Assembly (NCBI RefSeq): GCF_018860825.1
Contig: NZ_JAHKPZ010000036.1
Location: forward strand, 1 to 64,000
Reading direction: 5' to 3'
Source: Lacinutrix sp. C3R15
GTDB lineage: Bacteria > Bacteroidota > Bacteroidia > Flavobacteriales > Flavobacteriaceae
Length of the DNA: 64,000 nt
Under the pieces are notes generated by a model that was not told the origin of the DNA, did not search any database, and saw nothing but the letters and a program-made list of their open reading frames with translations. Both the position numbers and the translations under genes were made by a program. Position 1 is the stretch's first letter, and the number at the start of each line of letters is the position of its first letter. This document shows, one piece after another, positions 27,421-35,351 of the stretch.

Positions 27421-28179
27421 ATGCAAACGGTATATCAAGACAGCTATAAAAAGCACCAAGAAAAATTAAACCATTTCATTACTAATTTTAATGATTTAGG
27501 TGAGCAATTTGGTAAAGCAGATAGAAATGTTATTAAATTATTTGATTTAGAAGGTGAAACGATTAATATTAAATCGTTTAAAGTACCAAATATAGTCAAT
27601 CAAATAGCGTATAAATTTTTTAGAAAAAGCAAAGCACAACGTTCTTTTGAGTATGCTTCCAAGCTTAAAGATTTAGGAATTGGTACACCAAAACCCATAG
27701 CGTATTATGAGTTTACTACGCCGTTTTTGTTTAAAAAGAGTTTTTATATTAGTGCGCATTTAGATTGTGATTTAACATATAGAGAGCTTACACGAGATTT
27801 AGATTATCCAGATCACGAGGCTATATTGAGAGCTTTTACAAGGTTTACTTATAAATTACATGAAAGTAATATTAACTTTTTAGACCACTCACCAGGAAAT
27901 ACTTTAATAAAAAAAGTAGGAGACAACTATGCCTTTTATTTGGTAGACTTAAATAGAATGGAATTTAAGCCAATGTCTTTTGAAACTAGAATAAAAAACT
28001 TTGCTAGGCTTACAGTACATCAATCTATTGTAGAAACCATGAGTAGTGAATATGCTAAGGTTTCAGGTGAAGATTACAACAAAATTTTTAATTTAATGTG
28101 GAAAGAAACGGAAGCTTTTCAAGATAAATTTAAGCGTAAAAAACGTTTGAAAAAGAAACTAAAATTTTGGAAAAAGTAA
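27421..28179 (+). CDS. Lipopolysaccharide kinase-like protein (Kdo/WaaP family)
   Basis: 252 residues with a protein-kinase-like fold. The catalytic loop reads FLDHSPGNTLIK (Asp as base, Asn as metal ligand) and the DFG-equivalent is YLVDLNRM; an ATP-site Lys is plausible in NIKSFKVPN. These match Kdo kinase/WaaP-type enzymes that phosphorylate the inner core of LPS. The C-terminus is very basic (KFKRKKRLKKKLKFWKK), suggesting membrane contact. It is the only plus-strand gene among the glycan genes: divergent from the GT4 gene and convergent with the GT2 gene, with a 22-base gap at its end. Bacteroidota LPS commonly carries phosphate on Kdo, which fits the context. Confidence 0.85.
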   Translation: MQTVYQDSYKKHQEKLNHFITNFNDLGEQFGKADRNVIKLFDLEGETINIKSFKVPNIVNQIAYKFFRKSKAQRSFEYASKLKDLGIGTPKPIAYYEFTTPFLFKKSFYISAHLDCDLTYRELTRDLDYPDHEAILRAFTRFTYKLHESNINFLDHSPGNTLIKKVGDNYAFYLVDLNRMEFKPMSFETRIKNFARLTVHQSIVETMSSEYAKVSGEDYNKIFNLMWKETEAFQDKFKRKKRLKKKLKFWKK

Positions 28180-28201
28180 TATTTAAGAGCCCAAAGTTAA
28201 C

Positions 28202-28957
28202 TTATTCTCTACCTTTTCGTAATAGCCAAAGTTTTAAATAACGCATAAATACTACATAAGCTTGTATGGTACCAATAGTAAAACCAACAAGACCATCTCT
28301 AAATCCTGCTTGCATAAAATAGTGTTTAAAAAAGCCATAAAAAGGCTTAATAACAAAATGATAAGGCGTTAGTTTTCCTGTTTTTTTGTCGTAGTCTTTA
28401 GCTTGCCACCACGCATAACGATTCATTTTTTCTAAATACTTATCAAAAGTAATATAGGTATTATGGTAAAACTTGTTTTTTAATTTACCAACAGTACCAT
28501 CTACCTTAATTTCGGCATGCACGTGTTTATTTTCGTATTTGCAAAAATCACGTTTAAAAAGTCGAATTACTTTATCATTTCTCCAACCACTATAGTGTAC
28601 GCGTTCTCCCATAAAATGGTTCATTCTACCAATCCAGTACGCAGTATGCTCTATTTCTGGTTGCTTTAATAAAGCTTGTATTTCTGCTTTTAGTTCTGGT
28701 GTAACACGCTCATCTGCATCAACTAATAAAATCCATTCGTGTTTTGCTTGTGGTATAGCCCAGTTTTTTTGCGATGCAGAATACTCGTATTCACGTTGTA
28801 TTACTTTAGTTGCTAATGCTTGCGCTTTTTCAAAAGTGCCATCTGTACTTAAACTATCTACAACCAATATTTCGTCTGCAAAATCTACAGATGCAATAAC
28901 GGCTTCTATATTATGAATTTCGTTTCCTGTAGGAATAATAGCAGTGAGTTTATTCAT
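28202..28957 (-). CDS. Glycosyltransferase family 2 (WaaE/KdtX-like)
   Basis: 251 residues with a GT-A fold: N-terminal TAIIPTGNEIHNIEAVIASV, ILVVDSLSTDGT, the DxD motif in ILLVDADERVTPEL and a C-terminal KNKFYHNTYITFDKYLEKMNRYA segment. The arrangement matches LPS inner-core beta-glucosyltransferases of the WaaE/KdtX group. It overlaps the 3' end of the upstream glycerophosphotransferase-like gene by 8 bases, so the two are translationally coupled. The NEIHNI in place of the usual NEE is a minor deviation. Confidence 0.9.
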   Translation of the reverse strand: MNKLTAIIPTGNEIHNIEAVIASVDFADEILVVDSLSTDGTFEKAQALATKVIQREYEYSASQKNWAIPQAKHEWILLVDADERVTPELKAEIQALLKQPEIEHTAYWIGRMNHFMGERVHYSGWRNDKVIRLFKRDFCKYENKHVHAEIKVDGTVGKLKNKFYHNTYITFDKYLEKMNRYAWWQAKDYDKKTGKLTPYHFVIKPFYGFFKHYFMQAGFRDGLVGFTIGTIQAYVVFMRYLKLWLLRKGRE

Positions 28958-30032
28958 TGGTTTTAGGTAGAGTGTATGCTTGGTTATAGCTTTTTAAAGT
29001 AAAGTAATTTAAACGTTTTCGCATCTTATACTTTCGCACCAAATTTAAGGGTTTTTGTTTTAAATAGCTTTTATCTTTATGTAAAAAAGAAATAGTAGCA
29101 TCAATAACACGTTTGCTTGATTTTCCGTCAAAATAAGGATGTAAGTTTTGTATAAAGTTTTCAATATTTTGTATTAAACTTTCTGGGTGTAATAAGGCTT
29201 TTTGAAATGTTTTTTCTAATTCTTCTGCCTGCTGTACGTGTAATAAATAGTCGTGATTAAAGGTGTGGTTAAAAGCAACTACTGGTTTTTTTTGAAGCAA
29301 AAATTCTTGAATTGCAGAGGTAGTATCTGCAAACATAATATCTGCTTGTTTGTATAAAGGAATTAAATCTGTGGTATTAAAAAATTTAAAATTACTATTG
29401 TTTATAGATTTCCATTTACTAACAATAGCTTCCGGTAATTTTGGGTGTAATACCATTATAAAATTAAAAGTTCCTGCTGTAGATAGTCTTTTAATTTCTT
29501 GGTAAACCGCATCATTATAAGCTAGGCTCAAACTTTGTGTAAAAGTAGAAGCTATCATAATTGTATGGTTTTGTTTTCTTTTTTCTATCGGAAATAATGG
29601 ATCTACTTTACTCCATCCTGTTTCAATAACTTCAAAATAAGGATGTTTTTTTTGTTGTTCACGAAACCCTTTTGTGGTAGAAGGCCCTTGTGTGCAGTAC
29701 AAATCAAAAAAACCACGAAGCCTAAAATGGCTAAATGTATTTTTTTTTGAAGGTCTTTTTTGTGCATTAAAACCATGAAAAATCTGCACTTTTAGTCCTG
29801 TAATAAAATCAGGAACACTATCTGTAGCAGTTAATACAACATCTGGTTTATAACTTAAAACCTCTTGTATGGTCTGTAAAGCATTACTTTTTTCTTGTAT
29901 TGCTTTTTTGCCGTCTTCAATATCTGCAAACCACTTAACGGTATAACCACGTTTGGTGATTTCCGTTTCTAAAGGCGTACCAATTGGTAGTGCATAACTG
30001 TAGGATATATAAATTAAAAATTTATAATTCAT
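28950..30032 (-). CDS. CDP-glycerol glycerophosphotransferase-like protein
   Basis: 360 residues with a GT-B-like fold. The segments QIFHGFNAQKRP, IETGWSKVDPLF, MVLHPKLP and ADIMFADTTSAIQEFLLQKKPVVAF match the TagB/TarF-like family (Glyphos_transf), in which the His and Asp/Ser of these segments contribute to catalysis. Those enzymes move glycerol phosphate from CDP-glycerol to teichoic acids; in a Gram-negative LPS cluster the role is more likely addition of a polyol phosphate or a sugar to the core. It lies 2 bases downstream of the GT9 gene and overlaps the next gene by 8 bases. Confidence 0.8.
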   Translation of the reverse strand: MNYKFLIYISYSYALPIGTPLETEITKRGYTVKWFADIEDGKKAIQEKSNALQTIQEVLSYKPDVVLTATDSVPDFITGLKVQIFHGFNAQKRPSKKNTFSHFRLRGFFDLYCTQGPSTTKGFREQQKKHPYFEVIETGWSKVDPLFPIEKRKQNHTIMIASTFTQSLSLAYNDAVYQEIKRLSTAGTFNFIMVLHPKLPEAIVSKWKSINNSNFKFFNTTDLIPLYKQADIMFADTTSAIQEFLLQKKPVVAFNHTFNHDYLLHVQQAEELEKTFQKALLHPESLIQNIENFIQNLHPYFDGKSSKRVIDATISFLHKDKSYLKQKPLNLVRKYKMRKRLNYFTLKSYNQAYTLPKTNE

Positions 30033-30034
30033 GG

Positions 30035-31087
30035 TTATAAGGTACTTAAAAAGTTTTTAAGTTCGGGTTTTATAAATTCTGGTTTTAGTTTTAGGTAATA
30101 CGTTTCTGGATCTTTTTTAGCTTCAGATTTAACCGTTTCATTATATGGTATATAATCAGATACATGTATTGCTACATTATTTCCAGGTTCGTTTTTGCTA
30201 AACCAATTTGCTTTGTTTAAGTAGGGAGAAAAAATAGTAAAGGTAGGAATGTTTAAAGCCTTTGCCATATTATTTGCGCCACCTTCATTTCCTATTAAAG
30301 CATCACATTGTTGCGTTATGGCTAAAAATGCTCTTAAACTTTTTCCAAAGACATCAAAAAAAATATGTTTTTGTGTTTCAGCTAAACAGTAATCATAAAT
30401 TTCTTTAGCTTCTTCTTTCTGTTTTGGTATATAATTAAACAGTATTTGTGCATCCTTTTTATTGGCAACTAGGCTATCTAATAAAACAGCCATATATTTT
30501 GCTGGATAGGTTTTAATAGCACTACTACCTAAAACGCTAATCATAAACAAAGGTTTGTTACTTTGTATGTTGGCAGCTTCTAAATACTTTTTAGCACTAG
30601 TGATTTCTTCTGGTTTTAAATAAATTTTAGGAACTATATTTTTAAACGGAATAGCTAATGGTTCTAAAAGTTTTAATCTGTTTTCAATAGCTAAGCTGGC
30701 ATTGTTTTCCGGTTTTTTTAGTCGTTTAACAGGATGCGTAAAAACAAAAAAAGTATGTTTTTTATAGTATGCTATTTTTGTTGCAGCAGAAGTGAATTTG
30801 CTTATAAGTGTACTACTTAACTTACCATAAACATCAATAACAACATTGTATTTTTCTTTTTTTAATGTTTTTAAGAAACGAAAAAAAGCCATTTTACTTT
30901 TTTCTATTTCAGGAGTGAAAAATATAAAGTTGTCTATAAATGGATTGTTTTCTACAACAGGATACGTATGTGAGTTAATAAGATAATCTAGTTGTGCATT
31001 AGGATATTTTTCACGTAATGCTTCAAACAGAATACTGCTTGTAAGTACGTCTCCAATCATTTTCTGTTGCACAACTAGTATCTTCAT
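30035..31087 (-). CDS. Glycosyltransferase family 9 (heptosyltransferase-like)
   Basis: 350 residues, GT-B fold. The N-terminal KILVVQQKMIGDVLTSSILFEALREKYP is the acceptor-side motif of ADP-heptose:LPS heptosyltransferases (WaaC/WaaF), and the C-terminal CDALIGNEGGANNMAKALNIPTFTIF holds the (D/N)xGxxH-like donor motif, although with N-E-G-G-A-N-N instead of the usual D-T-G-x-x-H. It is the first gene of the GT9-glycerophosphotransferase-GT2 unit. A 16-bp palindrome lies in the 100-base gap upstream. It is likely to build the LPS inner core. Confidence 0.87.
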   Translation of the reverse strand: MKILVVQQKMIGDVLTSSILFEALREKYPNAQLDYLINSHTYPVVENNPFIDNFIFFTPEIEKSKMAFFRFLKTLKKEKYNVVIDVYGKLSSTLISKFTSAATKIAYYKKHTFFVFTHPVKRLKKPENNASLAIENRLKLLEPLAIPFKNIVPKIYLKPEEITSAKKYLEAANIQSNKPLFMISVLGSSAIKTYPAKYMAVLLDSLVANKKDAQILFNYIPKQKEEAKEIYDYCLAETQKHIFFDVFGKSLRAFLAITQQCDALIGNEGGANNMAKALNIPTFTIFSPYLNKANWFSKNEPGNNVAIHVSDYIPYNETVKSEAKKDPETYYLKLKPEFIKPELKNFLSTL

Positions 31088-31137
31088 TTTTTTAGTGTTC
31101 TGTAGTAATATAAAGTTACAGCATGTTTTATTACATT

Positions 31138-31153
31138 TTCACACAGGTGTGAA
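31138..31153. promoter_or_regulatory. Palindrome upstream of the LPS glycosyltransferase operon, candidate operator
   Basis: TTCACACAGGTGTGAA has two perfect 7-bp arms and a 2-base spacer. It lies 51 bases before the start of the GT9 gene and 36 bases after the dapD stop, where a regulator of the glycan operon could bind. It lacks a T tract, so it is not a typical terminator. The binding protein is unknown. Confidence 0.4.
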
Positions 31154-31188
31154 TAGCAGTTTACTGTGACTACATATTGTTTACTCTT

Positions 31189-32004
31189 TTATACAGCTAC
31201 ATCATATTCACGTAAAGCATCATTTAAAGATGTTTTTTTATCTGTGCTTTCTTTACGTTTACCTATAATTAATGCACAAGGTACTTGAAACTCTCCAGCG
31301 GCAAATTTTTTAGTGTAACTACCAGGAATTACTACAGAACGAGATGGTACAATACCTTTCATTTCTACAGGTTCTTCTCCAGTAACATCAATAATTTTAG
31401 TACTCATGGTTAATACCACATTAGCACCTAAAACGGCTTCTTTTTCAACACGAACACCTTCTACAACAATACAACGTGAGCCTATAAAAGCGCCATCTTC
31501 AATAATAACAGGAGCTGCTTGTAAAGGTTCTAAAACACCACCAATACCAACACCACCAGAAAGATGTACGTTTTTACCAATTTGTGCACAACTACCAACC
31601 GTTGCCCAAGTATCTACCATAGTACCTTCATCTACATAAGCACCTATGTTTACATAACTTGGCATGAGTATAGTACCTGCTGAAATATAAGCACCATGTC
31701 TTGCTACTGCATTTGGTACCACACGAATTCCTTTTTCTGCATAACCTGTTTTTAAAGGAATTTTATCGTGATACTCAAAAATACCAACTTCAAGAGTTTC
31801 CATTTTTTGAATAGGAAAATATAAAACAACTGCTTTTTTTACCCATTCATTTACTTGCCAACCATCAGTTGTAGGTTCTGCTACACGAAGTTTTCCTAAG
31901 TCTAATAAATTTACAACTTCTTTTATTGCTGTAATGGTTTGTTGTTCTTTTAATAAGTCTCTATTATCCCATGCTTGTTCTATGAGTTGTTGTAATTCTT
32001 TCAT
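31189..32004 (-). CDS. dapD: 2,3,4,5-tetrahydropyridine-2,6-dicarboxylate N-succinyltransferase
   Basis: 271 residues, the normal length. It succinylates tetrahydrodipicolinate in the lysine/diaminopimelate pathway, supplying peptidoglycan. The N-terminal helical region is followed by the left-handed beta-helix of hexapeptide repeats (GAYISAGTILMPSYVNIGAYVDEGTMVDTWATVG, QIGKNVHLSGGVGIGGVLEP), the family signature. The C-terminal IPGSYTKKF and PCALIIGKR segments are present. It has a -7 promoter element 63 bases upstream and is divergent from ruvX. Confidence 0.95.
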   Translation of the reverse strand: MKELQQLIEQAWDNRDLLKEQQTITAIKEVVNLLDLGKLRVAEPTTDGWQVNEWVKKAVVLYFPIQKMETLEVGIFEYHDKIPLKTGYAEKGIRVVPNAVARHGAYISAGTILMPSYVNIGAYVDEGTMVDTWATVGSCAQIGKNVHLSGGVGIGGVLEPLQAAPVIIEDGAFIGSRCIVVEGVRVEKEAVLGANVVLTMSTKIIDVTGEEPVEMKGIVPSRSVVIPGSYTKKFAAGEFQVPCALIIGKRKESTDKKTSLNDALREYDVAV

Positions 32005-32066
32005 TGCAAATTTTTTTTTTATTTCTACAAAAGCAGAAACATTATATGATATCTATTTTAGAGATG

Positions 32067-32074
32067 CAAAGATA
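32067..32074 (-). promoter_or_regulatory. -7 promoter element for dapD
   Basis: TATCTTTG on the minus strand matches TAnnTTTG and starts 70 bases before the ATG at 32004, so the leader would be about 55 bases. Confidence 0.5.
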
Positions 32075-32147
32075 AATCTATAATTGAATTAATAGAATGG
32101 TTACCTATAAAAATATAAGATAGCTATTAAAGCTTAAAAATTAAGTT

Positions 32148-32155
32148 TAAATTTG
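32148..32155 (+). promoter_or_regulatory. -7 promoter element immediately before ruvX
   Basis: TAAATTTG ends 5 bases before the ruvX ATG (32161). In flavobacteria transcription starts a few bases after this element, so the ruvX mRNA may be nearly leaderless. Confidence 0.4.
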
Positions 32156-32160
32156 CAGCA

Positions 32161-32571
32161 ATGAAAAGAATATTAGCAATAGACTTTGGTACTAAAAGAA
32201 CAGGAATTGCTGTAACCGATGAGTTACAGATTATAGCTTCTGGTTTAACCACAGTTAATACCAAAGAATTAATACCTTTTTTAAAGGATTATTTTGAAAA
32301 AGAAAAAGTAGCATTAGTTGTTGTTGGAGAACCAAAGCAGATGAATAATGAAGCGTCTGAGAGTGAGGCTGCTATTCAAACTTTTATAAAAAAATTCACT
32401 ATTGCTTTTCCAGAAATGCCAATGCATCGTGTAGACGAGCGTTTTACTTCTAAAATGGCGTTTCAAACCATGATAGATTCAGGATTATCTAAAAAGCAAC
32501 GTAAAAATAAAGCACTTGTAGATGAGATTAGTGCAACCATTATTCTTCAAAGTTATTTGTATTCAAAGTAA
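32161..32571 (+). CDS. ruvX: Holliday junction resolvase-like RuvX (YqgF)
   Basis: 136 residues, RNase H-like fold. Motifs: RILAIDFGTKRTGIAVTD (first catalytic Asp), VVVGEPKQMN, VDERFTSKMA and VDEISATIILQSYL (catalytic acidic residue). Family members act in pre-16S rRNA processing and possibly as Holliday junction resolvases. Length and motifs are normal. It opens the flavobacterial block ruvX-def-DUF5606-mazG, interrupted here by a small T9SS protein gene. Confidence 0.93.
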   Translation: MKRILAIDFGTKRTGIAVTDELQIIASGLTTVNTKELIPFLKDYFEKEKVALVVVGEPKQMNNEASESEAAIQTFIKKFTIAFPEMPMHRVDERFTSKMAFQTMIDSGLSKKQRKNKALVDEISATIILQSYLYSK

Positions 32572-32626
32572 CTTGTTTTGTTTTTTTTAATTGGTATACA
32601 GGTAGTTAGTCGATAAAATATGTAGT

Positions 32627-32651
32627 AAAATTCCTCTTAACGAGAATTTTT
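32627..32651 (+). terminator. Weak terminator after ruvX
   Basis: An imperfect hairpin (AAAATTCCTC against GAGAATTTT, one-base bulge) ends in a run of five T, 56 bases after the ruvX stop. Its weak stem makes this tentative. Confidence 0.35.
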
Positions 32652-32656
32652 ATGCA

Positions 32657-32687
32657 TTGGTCTAAAAATTAGACAATTATACTTTTG
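32657..32687 (+). promoter_or_regulatory. Full promoter with internal palindromic operator for the small T9SS protein
   Basis: TTG (32657-32659), a 20-base spacer and TACTTTTG (32680-32687) match both consensus elements. The spacer contains the perfect inverted repeat GTCTAAAAATTAGAC (32660-32674, 6-bp arms, 3-base spacer), placed where a repressor would block polymerase. The ATG lies 36 bases downstream. Confidence 0.6.
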
Positions 32688-32723
32688 TGCATTTATATTT
32701 GTTTTAACCCAAACATATAAAAC

Positions 32724-33305
32724 ATGAAAAAGCACTACTTTACAATGCTAGTATTAGCATTATTCTCGATCACGCAAATTCAAGCACAATTTTGTCCGCC
32801 AACAGGATATATTGAAAACTCAGAGTTGTATTTTATTTATAATGCAGGAACTTCAAATTGTCAAGACAGACCAACAACAGTAAGTGTAGGGGCTTCTATT
32901 TTTACTCAAACGGTTTGTGAAGACCAATTATCTATATATGAGTTAACCTCAGGACCTGCATTAACAGAAACTACCAATGTTGCAGTAGATTTTGGATTTT
33001 CAGTTTGTGAATATGAAAACAATGTAACTTTATCTGCTGAAGATTTTGATATTCTATTTAAATCTCTAGTAAAAGTATATCCTAATCCTGTTACTAAAGG
33101 AAATAATTTAAATATAAAATTAGGCATTAATACCTCTGTAAAAGTAGAATTGTATAACGTTACAGGTAAAAAAATGTTAAGTACAGTAGCTTCTAATTTA
33201 AACACAGTAAGTGTAAATATATCTCATTTAGAAAACGGTATTTATATTGCTCAAATTATAACAGATTTAGCCACAATAACTAGAAAAGTTATAGTATTGC
33301 ACTAA
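32724..33305 (+). CDS. Small secreted protein with T9SS type A sorting domain
   Basis: 193 residues. The signal peptide (MKKHYFTMLVLALFSITQIQAQ) ends at residue 22. Residues about 23-95 form a short Cys-rich region (Cys near 24, 47, 67, 91) of no recognised family. The last 85 or so residues are a type A sorting domain (VKVYPNPVTKGNNLNIKL, VELYNVTGKKM, HLENGIYIAQI, RKVIVLH). It should be secreted by T9SS. It has its own promoter, candidate operator and strong terminator, so it is an independent gene inserted into the ruvX-def block. Confidence 0.85.
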   Translation: MKKHYFTMLVLALFSITQIQAQFCPPTGYIENSELYFIYNAGTSNCQDRPTTVSVGASIFTQTVCEDQLSIYELTSGPALTETTNVAVDFGFSVCEYENNVTLSAEDFDILFKSLVKVYPNPVTKGNNLNIKLGINTSVKVELYNVTGKKMLSTVASNLNTVSVNISHLENGIYIAQIITDLATITRKVIVLH

Positions 33306-33325
33306 ACATAGTATACGTATAGACT

Positions 33326-33356
33326 AAAAACTCCTTAATTTTTAAGGAGTTTTTTT
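33326..33356 (+). terminator. Terminator of the small T9SS gene
   Basis: A 13-bp stem including A5/T5 flanks (33326-33338 with 33342-33354; core CTCCTTAA/TTAAGGAG) is followed by a T7 tract, 20 bases after the stop. Confidence 0.85.
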
Positions 33357-33389
33357 ATGCTTTTTAGCTAACAAATTAACGAAGTATTG

Positions 33390-33397
33390 TATTTTTG
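33390..33397 (+). promoter_or_regulatory. -7 promoter element for def
   Basis: TATTTTTG, 23 bases before the def ATG at 33421, matches TAnnTTTG. No consensus TTG is seen at 17-23 bases. Confidence 0.45.
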
Positions 33398-33420
33398 CAT
33401 GAAATCATTTAAAAGATCAC

Positions 33421-34011
33421 ATGATATTACCTATTGTAGCTTATGGAGACCCTGTTTTAAAAAAAGTAGGAGAAGACATTACTAAAGATTACCCAAAACT
33501 AGACGAGTTAATTGCTAATATGTACGAAACAATGTATGGCGCTTTTGGCCTTGGTTTGGCAGCACCACAAATTGGATTGCCTATACGTTTGTTTATTGTT
33601 GATGCAGAGCCTTTTGCAGAAGATGATAGCTATACAAAAGAAGAGCAAGAAGCTTTTAAAGGATTTAAAAAAACCTTTATTAATGCTAGAATTTTAGATG
33701 AGAAAGGAGACGAATGGCCTTTTAATGAAGGATGCTTAAGTATTCCAGATGTAAGAGAAGACGTTTTTAGAAAACCTGAAATTACTATTGAATATTTTGA
33801 TGAAAATTTTAAAAAATATACCGAAACCTATGATGGTTTAATAGCAAGAGTGATACAACATGAGTATGACCATATTGAAGGTATTTTGTTTACAGATAAA
33901 CTATCTTCTTTAAAAAAACGATTAATTAAAGGAAAACTAGCCAACATATCTAAAGGAAAAATAAACATTGATTATAAAATGCGTTTTCCTAACCAAAAAA
34001 AGAAACGATAA
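33421..34011 (+). CDS. def: Peptide deformylase
   Basis: 196 residues. It removes the N-formyl group from nascent proteins. The three metal-site motifs are intact: GLGLAAPQ (residues 43-50), EGCLS (103-107, Cys 105 as metal ligand) and QHEYDH (146-151, with the two His ligands and catalytic Glu). The insertion of acidic residues near 65-80 (AEDDSYTKEEQ) is common in Bacteroidota deformylases. It starts a likely operon with the DUF5606 gene, 56 bases downstream. Confidence 0.96.
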   Translation: MILPIVAYGDPVLKKVGEDITKDYPKLDELIANMYETMYGAFGLGLAAPQIGLPIRLFIVDAEPFAEDDSYTKEEQEAFKGFKKTFINARILDEKGDEWPFNEGCLSIPDVREDVFRKPEITIEYFDENFKKYTETYDGLIARVIQHEYDHIEGILFTDKLSSLKKRLIKGKLANISKGKINIDYKMRFPNQKKKR

Positions 34012-34067
34012 AATTTGTTTAGCAATTGCAAACACTAGATATTTGCCTTCTTTAAAAAAATAAGTAT

Positions 34068-34487
34068 ATGAGCTTAGAAAAAGTATTATCCATTTCTGGA
34101 AGACCAGGATTATATAAATTAGTAGCACAAACACGTGGTGGTTTTATAGCAGAATCTTTAATAGATAAAAAAAAGATATCTGTAAACATGCAACATAATG
34201 TTAGCATTTTAAGTGAAATTGCTATTTACACACTACAAGAAGAATTACCTTTAAGAGAAGTTTTTAATAAAATAAAAACAAAAGAGAACGGAAAAAAAAC
34301 CTCTATTAGTCATAAAGAAAGTAAAGACAAATTAGAAGAATACTTTTTTGAAATTTTACCAAATTATGATGAAGATAGAGTATACGCTAGTGATATTAAA
34401 AAAATCATTCAGTGGTATAACTTGTTAGAAAAACACGATATGTTAGACTTTGAAAAAGCGGAAGAAAAAACAGACGAAGAAGAATAA
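34068..34487 (+). CDS. DUF5606 family protein
   Basis: 139 residues, matching the DUF5606 family found next to def in Bacteroidota: LEKVLSISGRPGLYKLVAQTRGGFIAESL at the start, LSEIAIYTLQEELPLREVF, and YASDIKKIIQWYNLL near the end. The N-terminal strand-rich region resembles a small SH3-like fold. The C-terminus is acidic (EKAEEKTDEEE). No function is known. It lies between def and mazG with a terminator after it. Confidence 0.85.
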   Translation: MSLEKVLSISGRPGLYKLVAQTRGGFIAESLIDKKKISVNMQHNVSILSEIAIYTLQEELPLREVFNKIKTKENGKKTSISHKESKDKLEEYFFEILPNYDEDRVYASDIKKIIQWYNLLEKHDMLDFEKAEEKTDEEE

Positions 34488-34508
34488 CATTTTCAAGTAT
34501 AATATTTT

Positions 34509-34538
34509 AAAAATCCAACTCTAGTAGTTGGATTTTTT
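34509..34538 (+). terminator. Terminator between DUF5606 gene and mazG
   Basis: A 12-bp stem (34509-34520 with 34526-34537; core ATCCAACT/AGTTGGAT) with a 5-base loop CTAGT and a T6 tract starts 21 bases after the DUF5606 stop. It means mazG has its own promoter, about 28 bases of which remain before its ATG. Confidence 0.85.
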
Positions 34539-34565
34539 GTTTGTAACTTTACCAAAACACAAAGT

Positions 34566-35351
34566 ATGAATTCTAGAGAAAACCAACTAAAAGCATTTGA
34601 TAGATTGTTAACCATTATGGATGAGCTGCGTGAACAGTGTCCTTGGGATAAAAAACAAACTATGGAAACACTACGTCATTTAACCATAGAAGAAACCTAT
34701 GAACTTGGTGATGCTATTTTAGATCAAGATTTAGAAGAAGTAAAAAAAGAACTTGGTGATGTATTACTACATATTGTTTTTTATGCTAAAATAGGAAGTG
34801 AAACTAAAGACTTTGATATAGCAGATGTATGTAATGAAATTTGCGATAAATTAATACACAGACATCCTCATATTTATAGTGATGTGAAAGTAGAAAATGA
34901 AGCAGATGTAAAACGAAATTGGGAGAACCTAAAACTAAAAGAAGGAAAAACTAGTGTGCTTGAAGGTGTGCCAAAAAGTTTGCCAGCTTTAGTTAAAGCC
35001 AATAGAATACAAGATAAAGTTGCTGGAGTAGGTTTTGACTGGGAAGAGCCACAACAAGTTTGGCTAAAAGTAGAAGAAGAGCTAAAAGAGTTTCAAGATG
35101 AGGTGAAAGCAAAAAACCAGGAAGCTATGGAGAGTGAGTTTGGTGATGTTTTATTTTCTATGATAAATTATGCTAGGTTTTTAAAAATAAACCCAGAAAA
35201 TGCCTTAGAACGTACCAACAAAAAGTTTATTAAACGTTTTCAATATTTAGAAGAAAAAGCAAAATTTTTAAATAAAAATTTAAAAGATATGACTTTAGCA
35301 GAAATGGATGTTTTTTGGGAAGAAGCTAAAGGCTACCAAAACAGTAATTAA
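34566..35351 (+). CDS. mazG: Nucleoside triphosphate pyrophosphohydrolase MazG
   Basis: 261 residues with two tandem MazG domains. It hydrolyses NTPs to NMP and pyrophosphate and helps remove aberrant nucleotides. The first domain has LREQCPWDKKQTMETLRHLTIEETYEL with EExxE and KKELGDVLLHIVFYAKI (ExxD); the second has KVEEELKEFQDEV and MESEFGDVLFSMINYARFL. Both keep the metal-binding acidic residues. Normal length for the family. Confidence 0.95.
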   Translation: MNSRENQLKAFDRLLTIMDELREQCPWDKKQTMETLRHLTIEETYELGDAILDQDLEEVKKELGDVLLHIVFYAKIGSETKDFDIADVCNEICDKLIHRHPHIYSDVKVENEADVKRNWENLKLKEGKTSVLEGVPKSLPALVKANRIQDKVAGVGFDWEEPQQVWLKVEEELKEFQDEVKAKNQEAMESEFGDVLFSMINYARFLKINPENALERTNKKFIKRFQYLEEKAKFLNKNLKDMTLAEMDVFWEEAKGYQNSN

